NCBI GenBank assembly: GCA_014859835.1
Contig: JACZKW010000043.1
Span: 1 to 6,263, forward strand
Length of the DNA stretch: 6,263 nucleotides
Source: UBA9653 sp014859835
Lineage (GTDB): Archaea; Thermoplasmatota; Thermoplasmata; UBA10834
Reading direction: 5' to 3'
Made by a program: the position numbers and the translations under genes. The notes under the pieces are model-generated. The model was not told the origin of the DNA. It searched no databases and saw only the letters and a program-made list of their open reading frames with translations. This document shows, in pieces, positions 1 to 5,985 of this stretch (positions within the stretch are counted from its first letter, which is position 1; every line of letters starts with the position of its first letter).

Positions 1-2
1 AC

Positions 3-272
3 CTGCCCAAGAAAAAGAAGAGCGGTCCAGACAGAGACGACCGTATCACGATCAAGATTGAGAAGGAAATGTGGAAGGTTATCAATAAGCAAATCAGGGA
101 TCATCCCGAGTGGGGAGTCCGATCTGTTTCCGAATTCATAAGACGCGCAATATCACACGAGCTTGAAGAGAAGGCGAGCGTTACCGAGCGCAAGGTGCTT
201 GAGATACAGCTGCGACCGAGGCTCCTTCGAGCGGACAGCCACTGCAGAGATCCCGAAGAACCTCGCTGTTAA
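3..272 (+). CDS. Ribbon-helix-helix (CopG/Arc-type) DNA-binding protein, 5' end outside the window
   Basis: The frame is open from the left edge (first full codon at base 3) to TAA at 270-272. The visible part is 89 residues. It begins with a basic stretch (PKKKKSG), then a beta-strand of the ribbon type (RITIKIEKEMW), a first helix running to a DHPEWG turn, and a second helix (SVSEFIRRAISHELEE). The DHPEWG turn followed by an SVSEF helix is the signature I associate with small archaeal ribbon-helix-helix regulators. These dimerise and place a two-stranded beta-sheet in the DNA major groove. The only in-frame ATG (69) would remove the DNA-contacting strand, so the true start lies left of the window, probably only a few codons away. 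The tail after EIQLRPR is Cys- and Arg-rich and may not be conserved. The gene converges with the PHA operon but is separated from it by about 1 kb of apparently decayed DNA, so a regulatory link is not shown. Confidence 0.8.
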   Translation: MPKKKKSGPDRDDRITIKIEKEMWKVINKQIRDHPEWGVRSVSEFIRRAISHELEEKASVTERKVLEIQLRPRLLRADSHCRDPEEPRC

Positions 273-677
273 TTATTTCCGTTAAGCGGACTGCGAGCAC
301 ATCCAAACTCAGACGACAGCCCTCGGGTAATGAAAGCGTAATCGTCAAGCATTCGCTACAGGTCGTCATATTCTCGAGTGTGCGTGTCTCCTTCAAGATC
401 ATCCATCCTCCAAAGGGCTCGACCCCGATATGTGTCGCCAGACATAAAGAATGCTGGCGTCCCATTGCTCAGTGTATAGATTTCGTCCATGACTCCATCT
501 AGCAGTCACCTTCGGGATTTCCACTACCATGTAGCAGCCGAAATGAATGCGGCTCCATTTCTTGGATTTGTATGTTCATCAGTCCAACCGCCTCACTCGT
601 CGGATAATCAGCATCATCAGGACGCAGTCAAGTACCACTACAGATAAAGAGTCGAACTCCAGGATTGCGCTTCATTT
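273..677. other. Region without an intact gene; stop-interrupted protein-like reading on the minus strand
   Basis: No convincing gene, RNA gene or terminator is seen here. On the minus strand one frame starting at ATG 673-675 reads about 15 codons to a TGA, then continues in the same frame through LRPDDADYPTSEAVGLMN to a TAG near 512. A second frame, from ATG 488-490, reads 44 codons (MDEIYTLSNGTPAFF and onward) to a TAG at 356-358. It then continues in the same frame through RMLDDYAFITRGL to TAA 269-271. These stretches have protein-like composition but are broken by stops and a frame change, as expected of a decayed gene. I do not recognise the family. They may also be chance open stretches. 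A 94-codon minus-strand frame at 181-465 overlaps the regulator gene antisense, is Cys-rich, and is not supported. Confidence 0.35.
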
Positions 678-1350
678 TCAGACTATCAAAGAGATTCCAT
701 CAAACCTCGGTGAATAGGATCGGAATCCGTCCCCAGTTGAAAACGGCCAGCTATAATCTTCAAATCCAAAGTCACCCAATTGATGGCCTCGGAATTCTTT
801 GATGGTAAGAAATGAGTCGTACGTCGCGGCTCGGAGTCGGCTAACCGTGCATGTGGCTCGCCAGAGCCATCCAAGCCACTCCATGGATTCTCCATAGAAC
901 GGTTTATCCTGGTCTTCCTCCGACACGTAACGAACAACCTCCTCGAAGAAGGACATGGGCTCGAAACACGCCTCTGACGGAACCACACCACGAACAGAGC
1001 CCTCCCCCCGGAGGACTCTGAAGGCCGCGACCGCCAATGGGATACAAGTGCAACCTACACCGAGGGACCAACATGTGTAGCGGGTCCGCCGGCCATCTTT
1101 CAGCACGTTCATAACGAGCCACATGTCTATCCGGGAGCACTCCCTTTCAACCAATCCTCGTGGTCACTCCCCGGGGTGACTTTACCTCAACACCATGTTC
1201 GAGCGGATCGATCATTATCCTTGATTCATCACGATGCACTCGGACGGGACCACTGATGAGACTCATAACGAGCTGCCAGGATGAGTCGACTCTGCCGCTC
1301 TTTCCAAGTTCGCTGATGGATTCGTGAACCGTTTGCGAGAAATGAGTCAT
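678..1350 (-). pseudogene. Relic of a saccharopine dehydrogenase-family oxidoreductase (C-terminal pieces, frame-disrupted)
   Basis: Two minus-strand frames lie end to end. The first (1147-1350, 67 codons, ATG three bases after the upstream reductase's stop) contains SSWQLVMSLISGPVRVHRDE followed by IDPLEHGVEV. This resembles the part of saccharopine dehydrogenase-like proteins where a 'GPVRVYRDG...PLxGxEEVxFP' pattern occurs. The second (678-1154, in another frame, only a TTG at its start) contains KDGRRTRYT, then IPLAVAA, RGE, GVVPSEACFEP and FFEEV. This matches the usual C-terminal end of that family. The N-terminal NAD(P)-binding Rossmann part is absent, and roughly 100 residues normally lying between the two pieces appear to be missing. 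The second piece also runs some 80 residues past the usual family end into unrelated sequence. No Shine-Dalgarno site is evident. I infer a decayed, internally deleted gene; the family call rests on motif memory and is moderate. Confidence 0.5.
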
Positions 1351-1353
1351 TGT

Positions 1354-2205
1354 TCAGATGTAGAGTCCGCCGTTGATGTCAATTACCTGCCCGGTGATGT
1401 AGCCTGCCTCTGGAGACACCAGATATGAAACCGCAGATGCGACTTCTTCAGGTTTCCCCAGCCTGCCCATGGGTATCTGTGCCAGTACCTTCACCATGAT
1501 CTTGGCTGGAACAGACTTCAGCATATCGGTCCCTATGAATCCCGGGGCGACGGCATTTACGGTGACGCCTTTGTCCGCGAATTCCTTTGCTAGTGTCTGA
1601 GTCAACCCTATTATCCCCGCCTTTGAGGCTGCGTAGTTAGCCTGGCCTCGGTTCCCCATCCGGCCAATCACAGAAGATATGTTCACTATCCGGCCGTAAT
1701 TCCGTTCAAGCATTCCATCAATGACAGCTTTGGTGCAATTGAAAGTTCCAGTGAGGTTGACGGAGATTACATCGTCCCACATATCGGACGTCATATTCAC
1801 GAACGACTTGTCTTTGACTATTCCAGCGTTGTTGACCAAGATATCGATCTTGCCGAACTCAGCAACCACATTGTCTCGCATCTTGTTCACTTCGTCCATT
1901 CTTCCAACGTTGGCCTGGCATATGATAGCATGTCTCCCCATCGACTCTATCATTTCTCTGACTTCTTTTGCCTGTTCAACAGTGTCCATGATGTCAATCA
2001 TCTTGATCAGTTCGTCAAGATTGTCTATTCTATCCGTCTTATTTATGAAGTCGATAACATCCGCAGCCTGGTCCTTGCCGCTCTGATAGTTCACAGCGAC
2101 ATCCGCTCCCTCTCCTGCGAGCTTGATTGCGATCGCCTGACCGATGCCTCTAGAGCCGCCTGTGACCAGAGCGGTTTTTCCATCTAGAATCGCTGTTCTT
2201 TTCAT
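1354..2205 (-). CDS. 3-oxoacyl-CoA/ACP reductase, FabG/PhaB-type short-chain dehydrogenase with a 32-residue insertion
   Basis: Expected role: reduction of acetoacetyl-CoA or another 3-ketoacyl-CoA to the (R)-3-hydroxyacyl-CoA polymerised by PhaC, in the cytoplasm. All classical SDR elements are visible (numbering of the 283-residue form): TGGSRGIG cofactor motif 15-22, NNAG 125-128, and the tetrad Asn150, Ser178, Tyr191 and Lys195 (YxxxK), followed by PGF at 221-223. The second strand ends in Asn39-Tyr40-x-Ser42 rather than an acidic residue, which suggests NADPH. Residues about 47-78 (bases 1972-2067) are extra compared with ordinary FabG proteins of about 245 residues; the extra piece is Asp/Ile/Met-rich. 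The start chosen is ATG 2203-2205, which has AAGAGGT seven bases upstream and begins MKRTAILDGKTALVTGG. An in-frame ATG at 2227-2229 adds eight residues but has no Shine-Dalgarno site. The upstream reductase ends 28 bases before. FabG versus PhaB cannot be decided from sequence alone; the operon argues for PHA synthesis. Confidence 0.9.
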   Translation of the reverse strand: MKRTAILDGKTALVTGGSRGIGQAIAIKLAGEGADVAVNYQSGKDQAADVIDFINKTDRIDNLDELIKMIDIMDTVEQAKEVREMIESMGRHAIICQANVGRMDEVNKMRDNVVAEFGKIDILVNNAGIVKDKSFVNMTSDMWDDVISVNLTGTFNCTKAVIDGMLERNYGRIVNISSVIGRMGNRGQANYAASKAGIIGLTQTLAKEFADKGVTVNAVAPGFIGTDMLKSVPAKIMVKVLAQIPMGRLGKPEEVASAVSYLVSPEAGYITGQVIDINGGLYI

Positions 2206-2212
2206 GCCTCTA

Positions 2213-2219
2213 ACCTCTT
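2213..2219 (-). promoter_or_regulatory. Shine-Dalgarno site deciding the start of the second reductase
   Basis: On the minus strand AAGAGGT lies seven bases before ATG 2203-2205. It falls inside the eight-codon extension that the upstream ATG (2227-2229) would create, so the downstream ATG is favoured. Confidence 0.6.
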
Positions 2220-2233
2220 GTCCTCGCATGAGC

Positions 2234-2986
2234 TTAGACTACTAGTCCACCATCGACTGACAATACGCACCCGTTCACGTACCTCGCTTCGTCCGACGCC
2301 AGATACAGGTTTGCATAGGCAACATCTAGCGGGTCACCTAGCATTTTCAGAGGAGTCTTTTCCCTCATCAGGTCGAGGATCTTCTGAGGAACGGATGCAG
2401 TCATCGGGGTCTTTATGAATCCGGGAACGACGGCATTGACTCTGATTCCCTTCCTTCCCAGCTCCTTGGACAAGGTTTTGGTGATTCCGATCAAGCCGGC
2501 TTTGGCGGCCGAATAGTTGACCTGGCCAATATTGCCGTAGACGCCTGAGACAGAGGACACATTGACAATCGAACCGCTTCCTCTCTGCAGCATGTGGTCA
2601 ACGACTGCCTGGATGCAGTTGAACGAGCCCGTGAGGTCAACCTGAATCACTCTGTCCCACTGCTCTTCGGTCATCTTCTGCACCAATGCGTCCCTGACTA
2701 TGCCTGCGTTATTGATCAGGATGTCGATCTTCCCGAATCTTTGAAGCGTTGCATCGACTGCGCTCCTCAAGTCCCCTCTTTTGGATACATCTGCCATGGC
2801 GCAAAGAGTGTTCTCGATTTCCGTGTCTTTGGCAAGCCCCATGTCACGACAGGCCTTCTCGGCATCTCCGGTGAAGACGTCGAAGACAGCCACCTTTGCC
2901 CCCTCACGCAAGAAAAGTTTCACAGTCTCCTTTCCGATTCCACTTCCGCCACCAGTGATTACTGCAACCTTGTTCTCTAATCTCAT
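2234..2986 (-). CDS. FabG/PhaB-type short-chain dehydrogenase, likely NAD(H)-preferring
   Basis: A 250-residue SDR of normal FabG length, cytoplasmic. Visible elements: TGGGSGIG 11-18, NNAG 92-95, Ser145, Tyr158 and Lys162 (YSAAK), PGF 188-190, and a C-terminal DGG at 245-247. The second beta-strand ends in Asp36 (VAVFDV), the residue that usually binds the ribose hydroxyls of NAD(H), so NADH rather than NADPH is inferred. The position usually occupied by the tetrad Asn (VNLTG) is Asp117 (VDLTG) here. Likely role is 3-ketoacyl-CoA/(R)-3-hydroxyacyl-CoA interconversion for PHA metabolism, in synthesis or, given the NAD signature, possibly in re-oxidation of monomers. The start is ATG 2984-2986: it has AAGGAGGA at a seven-base spacing and gives the normal family N-terminus. 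An alternative in-frame ATG (3017-3019) overlaps the phaC stop as ATGA and would add 11 residues. This protein is clearly diverged from the neighbouring reductase, so the pair is not a recent duplication. Confidence 0.9.
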   Translation of the reverse strand: MRLENKVAVITGGGSGIGKETVKLFLREGAKVAVFDVFTGDAEKACRDMGLAKDTEIENTLCAMADVSKRGDLRSAVDATLQRFGKIDILINNAGIVRDALVQKMTEEQWDRVIQVDLTGSFNCIQAVVDHMLQRGSGSIVNVSSVSGVYGNIGQVNYSAAKAGLIGITKTLSKELGRKGIRVNAVVPGFIKTPMTASVPQKILDLMREKTPLKMLGDPLDVAYANLYLASDEARYVNGCVLSVDGGLVV

Positions 2987-2993
2987 CTGAAAT

Positions 2994-3001
2994 TCCTCCT
3001 T
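2994..3001 (-). promoter_or_regulatory. Strong Shine-Dalgarno site deciding the start of the first reductase
   Basis: AAGGAGGA on the minus strand, seven bases before ATG 2984-2986, is the best ribosome-binding match in the window. It supports initiation there instead of at the ATG overlapping the phaC stop codon. Confidence 0.75.
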
Positions 3002-3015
3002 CACTCTGCACTCGA

Positions 3016-4137
3016 TCATCCTTTTCTTTGTTGCTTCAGCTGCTCAAGATGTTTCCGAATGTCTTCCCCAGATCGCATCCTCAACCAGGACGAGATCTTC
3101 GGGCAAATCTCCTTTTGTGACTTGCCGCTGACGAACATACCAATGTGGCCCGTTGGAAAAACCATTACTTCCTTGTCCGTGCTCGCAACTGCATCGTTGA
3201 GTGGCTTGCTGGCGGCGATGGGGACTAGGTGATCGTACTCCCCCATCACGTTCAGCAGAGGCATTGTGATATTCTTGAGATCGATTCTCTTGCCATTCAG
3301 CATCATTTCGTTCTTTATCAGCAGGTTCTTCTGATAGCAGTCCTTGATGAACTGTCGATACATTTCTCCAGCCTGGTCAGGACTGTCAAAGATCCATTTT
3401 TCCATCCGCAAGAAGTCATTCACGGTCTTCACATTCTCTCGCTCGCCCTTTTCGTCATCACTGTTGCTCCCGATCTTCTCAAACAATCCGACGTACTTGT
3501 CTATCAGAACCCTGAATGGATCCGTGAGCAGGAAACCCGTGTTGAGTATATTCCCAGGCACGATGCCGTATGCGTCTACTATTTTGTCGACATCTAGGCT
3601 CTTTGCCCAGACGTGAAGAAGCCCGTCTTCGGTATCGAAGTTGACGGGGGTCACCATTGTTGCAAGGTTCCGGATCTTTTCCGGGTGCAGGGCTGAATAC
3701 ATCACCGAGAAAGTACCGCCCTGGCAGACGCCGAACAGGGATATCTTCTCGGCTCCGGACAACTCCTTTACCTTCTCGACGACGTTGTCAAGATACCCGT
3801 TCACATAGTCATCAATGGTGAGATACCTGTCTACTCCTGACGGATACCCCCAATCAATGATGTAGACATCGAGCCCGTCTTCGAGCAGTTTCCTAACGAC
3901 ACTCTTGTCGGGTTGGAGATCAAGTATGTAGTATCTGTTGACGAGAGCATAGACGATGAGCACGGGTACTGGATAAGGCTTCTCCACTAATGGGATGTAG
4001 TGAAGCAGCCTCATATCGTCCTCTGTGTAAACGACCTCTGAAGGGGTCGTCCCGACAGAGAACTCCGGTACCTTGAGGAATACTTCGAGCATCCTCATGG
4101 CCTTCCTGTTGTTTTCTATCACGTCCGCGACTTCCAT
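3016..4137 (-). CDS. phaC: Class III poly(R)-hydroxyalkanoate synthase, catalytic subunit PhaC
   Basis: Polymerises (R)-3-hydroxyacyl-CoA into polyester at the granule surface, releasing CoA. It is an alpha/beta-hydrolase fold protein of 373 residues, the short size of class III enzymes (class I/II enzymes are near 560-600). The lipase-like box is GVCQGG at 136-141, with nucleophile Cys138 in place of the lipase Ser. Asp302 lies in GEYDHLVP and His331 in GHIGMFVSG, completing the Cys-Asp-His triad. Upstream are VYALVNRYYILDL and DVYIIDWGYP, blocks typical of the family. The C-terminus is a charged helix (LEQLKQQRKG). The start chosen is ATG 4135-4137, with GGAGAG eight bases upstream; a GTG three codons earlier (4144-4146) overlaps that site and is less likely. 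phaE lies 38 bases upstream, the expected partner for a class III or related PhaC/PhaE complex. Nothing is truncated and no key residue is missing. Confidence 0.95.
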   Translation of the reverse strand: MEVADVIENNRKAMRMLEVFLKVPEFSVGTTPSEVVYTEDDMRLLHYIPLVEKPYPVPVLIVYALVNRYYILDLQPDKSVVRKLLEDGLDVYIIDWGYPSGVDRYLTIDDYVNGYLDNVVEKVKELSGAEKISLFGVCQGGTFSVMYSALHPEKIRNLATMVTPVNFDTEDGLLHVWAKSLDVDKIVDAYGIVPGNILNTGFLLTDPFRVLIDKYVGLFEKIGSNSDDEKGERENVKTVNDFLRMEKWIFDSPDQAGEMYRQFIKDCYQKNLLIKNEMMLNGKRIDLKNITMPLLNVMGEYDHLVPIAASKPLNDAVASTDKEVMVFPTGHIGMFVSGKSQKEICPKISSWLRMRSGEDIRKHLEQLKQQRKG

Positions 4138-4145
4138 AGTTTCCA

Positions 4146-4164
4146 CTCTCCGAAACGATATTTA
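4146..4164 (-). promoter_or_regulatory. phaC Shine-Dalgarno site (4146-4151) and TATA-like element (4157-4164)
   Basis: GGAGAG lies eight bases before the phaC ATG. Just upstream, within the short phaE-phaC gap, minus-strand TAAATATC is centred about 24 bases from that ATG. This is the distance at which an archaeal TATA box would set transcription at or very near the start codon. The upstream flank is not purine-rich as a good BRE would be, so an internal promoter is only a possibility. Confidence 0.35.
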
Positions 4165-4175
4165 GGGAGCGCCCA

Positions 4176-4727
4176 TCACTTCTTCTCTGCGCTTCTCCTC
4201 AGATCTCGAGCCAACTCTTTCACTTGCTTCTTGAGCAGATAGACCTCTTTGCTGAGTTCATCGATCTCTGTCCGCGTGGGAAGGTTGGCGGGTCTGAGGA
4301 AATTCTCCTCAACGAGTTTTCTTGAAGACTTCTGAAAATCCATCGAATTGGCCGTCAGTTTTGCCAGATCCGTGGCAAAAAAGCGCGATTTCAGAAACTC
4401 CTTGAATGTCTCACTGTATGTCTTCATCCAGAGATCGTAGTAGCCCTTGTAGGATGAATGCGAGATGCCTTCATCTGCGACCTGCTTCTCCACCTTCTCC
4501 TGGGTCTTCCTCGTGGCTTCCATGAAGGCGCTCTGAAAACTCGCGAGGGACTGCGCCCATGCAGCATGCAGATTGACCGTGGCCTCGAAGTTCTCTCTCA
4601 GCCTATCCACGCCCTCGCGAGACGGGCCCATGACGGGCATGTCTATGATTCTGCCGTAGGTAGCCTCATAGGCCTTCCGCCAGAGCTCGAAGAAGTCATG
4701 AGATGCCTGGAGATCTGTATCCTCCAT
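4176..4727 (-). CDS. phaE: PHA synthase subunit PhaE (class III)
   Basis: Non-catalytic partner that binds PhaC and is needed for full synthase activity in class III systems; located at the PHA granule. The 183-residue protein is almost wholly helical. An N-terminal FFELWRKAYEATYGR segment (12-26) leads to MPVMGPSREG, then a central helix with SSYKGYYDLWMKTY (91-104) and ETFKEFL. The diagnostic end is NLPTRTEIDEL (148-158), which runs into a coiled coil of leucine/valine heptads and basic residues (155-178). This LPTR-E-coiled-coil ending is the feature I recognise from PhaE (and similar PhaR) subunits. The start is ATG 4725-4727, two bases after the preceding gene's TGA, with weak AAGAGAGAG eight bases upstream; a GTG 14 codons earlier would overlap the previous gene. 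It shares the SYK-x-(F/Y)-Y-x-LW-x-x-TY motif with the neighbouring duplicated protein, so both probably derive from one family. It is shorter than many bacterial PhaE proteins. Confidence 0.88.
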   Translation of the reverse strand: MEDTDLQASHDFFELWRKAYEATYGRIIDMPVMGPSREGVDRLRENFEATVNLHAAWAQSLASFQSAFMEATRKTQEKVEKQVADEGISHSSYKGYYDLWMKTYSETFKEFLKSRFFATDLAKLTANSMDFQKSSRKLVEENFLRPANLPTRTEIDELSKEVYLLKKQVKELARDLRRSAEKK

Positions 4728-4729
4728 GA

Positions 4730-5857
4730 TCACAACTCTCTCTTCTGACCGAACGTTGCGTCCATCCACATCTTCGCTGCATTCGCGTAGGTGTCCGCCT
4801 GAACCCGTGCTGCCTTCTTAAGCGGATCCAGCAGAGTCTTCATGGGCTCGACCACGGGCATGAACTCAAAGAAGTCTTTGAATGCCTTTTCATATGTATC
4901 GAACCATAACCCGTAGAATTCTTTGTAAGATCCCGCCTCAGTCGCATTCGTGAGTAGGGCCCTCATCTTCTCTGTCATCTTCTCCAACGCCTTCAACCAG
5001 GAGTTGTACATTTCCGTACTGTTGTTCATGCCCCGGAGCATGTTCTCGACCATTTCCTTTGAAGGCTTCGTCATATCGGCGGCGAACATCTTGGCGAATG
5101 GCTCCTTGTATGTGTTCATCCACTGGTCGTAGAACTCTCTGTACTTCTCCGGACTCGCGTCGCCCTTCGACAGCTCGGAGAATTTCTCCGAGAGCTTGAG
5201 AGTCGACTCCACCCAAGGGGTGTACATGTCCGTGTAGGATGCTCTCCACATCCTTGCCGCTTCGGCAAGGCTTGTGAGATATACGTTCGGCATGCCCATG
5301 TGCCCCTCGAAGACATCCGTCGTATTCTTCGATGTCATCATCTCGAGAAACTCATCGAGCATCTTCTCGTAGGACTTCATCCACATTTCGTAGGAGCTCT
5401 TGTAGTCCTCTGGACCTGCACCACCCAAGAGTATCTTCTGAGTCATCTTGGAGTTCTCCTCGAACTCGGCGCTCCACGATTTCATCATATCCGTGAATTC
5501 CTGTGCGCTCGTGACGAGTTTCTCCAGTGTTTTCTTATCTATCATTGCCTTCGGCATAGGATAGAGCTTGCCGAATGTGTCCTGCTGTGTCTTAACCAGT
5601 TCCTCGTAGAACTCTCTGTATTTCTCTGGCGACGTCTCCTTTGAGAGATCCGAAGCCTTGTCAAAAAGCTTGCCTGCAGATTCGAACCAGGGATTGTACA
5701 GATTCGCGTAGGATTCTTGCCAGACTTTCGACATTGCGCTATAGCTTTCGGTCCACATCCGGAAGGCATCCTCCCGTTCTTTTGTCGGTTCCGTTCGGGT
5801 CGATTTGCTCGGTTCTTCCTTCCTGTTCGTGACTGCTCCTTCGTGTTTCTTAGCCAT
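4730..5857 (-). CDS. PhaE-like/phasin-like granule protein with an internal tandem duplication
   Basis: A 375-residue helical protein, first gene of the PHA operon. Residues 1-30 are a Lys/Glu/Thr-rich, probably disordered leader. Two homologous units follow: about 44-174 and 202-333. Matching landmarks are YANLYNPWFES (50-60) with YTDMYTPWVES (208-218), SPEKYREFYE (76-85) with SPEKYREFYD (235-244), and YKSSYEMWMKSYEK (152-165) with YKEFYGLWFDTYEK (311-324). The offset is 158-159 residues. The tail (352-368, VQADTYANAAKMWMDAT) echoes the aromatic W/Y pattern once more. The repeated SYKEFYxLWxxTY motif also occurs in PhaE, but the PhaE C-terminal LPTR coiled coil is absent. I infer a phasin-like coat or scaffold protein that interacts with granule or synthase; binding is not demonstrable from sequence. 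There is no signal peptide or membrane segment. The ATG start has a weak AGGGG nine bases upstream. The stop lies two bases before the phaE start, indicating coupling. Confidence 0.8.
   Translation of the reverse strand: MAKKHEGAVTNRKEEPSKSTRTEPTKEREDAFRMWTESYSAMSKVWQESYANLYNPWFESAGKLFDKASDLSKETSPEKYREFYEELVKTQQDTFGKLYPMPKAMIDKKTLEKLVTSAQEFTDMMKSWSAEFEENSKMTQKILLGGAGPEDYKSSYEMWMKSYEKMLDEFLEMMTSKNTTDVFEGHMGMPNVYLTSLAEAARMWRASYTDMYTPWVESTLKLSEKFSELSKGDASPEKYREFYDQWMNTYKEPFAKMFAADMTKPSKEMVENMLRGMNNSTEMYNSWLKALEKMTEKMRALLTNATEAGSYKEFYGLWFDTYEKAFKDFFEFMPVVEPMKTLLDPLKKAARVQADTYANAAKMWMDATFGQKREL
4859..5728 (-). repeat. Two-copy intragenic duplication, about 159 codons per unit
   Basis: The unit at about 5336-5728 (residues 44-174) and the unit at about 4859-5254 (residues 202-333) align with a near-constant 158-159-residue offset. 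Identity is highest at SPEKYREFY and the aromatic YxxxYxPWxES block. Copies have clearly diverged elsewhere, so the duplication is old. The linker between units (175-201) is Thr/Asn/Gly-rich. Confidence 0.8.
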
Positions 5858-5985
5858 GCTAGTGTGCCCCTATAACCCACAAACTATGATTGAGAACCGC
5901 ATGAATCCCATCAACCCAAATAGCTGCCAAGGTTCGACAACGATTCACAAAGTGACCCGCGGAATTTTAGTGAGTGATATGAAAA

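Noticed and set aside
181..465. 94-codon minus-strand frame
   Set aside because: It overlaps the ribbon-helix-helix gene antisense, is Cys-rich with no recognisable motif, lacks a Shine-Dalgarno site, and has a stop two codons upstream of its start.
1721..2187. Plus-strand open frames opposite the second reductase (also those opposite phaC, phaE and the phasin-like gene)
   Set aside because: They are antisense shadows of well-supported SDR, PhaC and PhaE genes, with no family motifs or ribosome-binding sites.
5870..5911. 13-codon upstream frame in the leader of the phasin-like gene (minus strand)
   Set aside because: It has no ribosome-binding site and no regulatory codon pattern; a frame this short is expected by chance in a 120-base leader.
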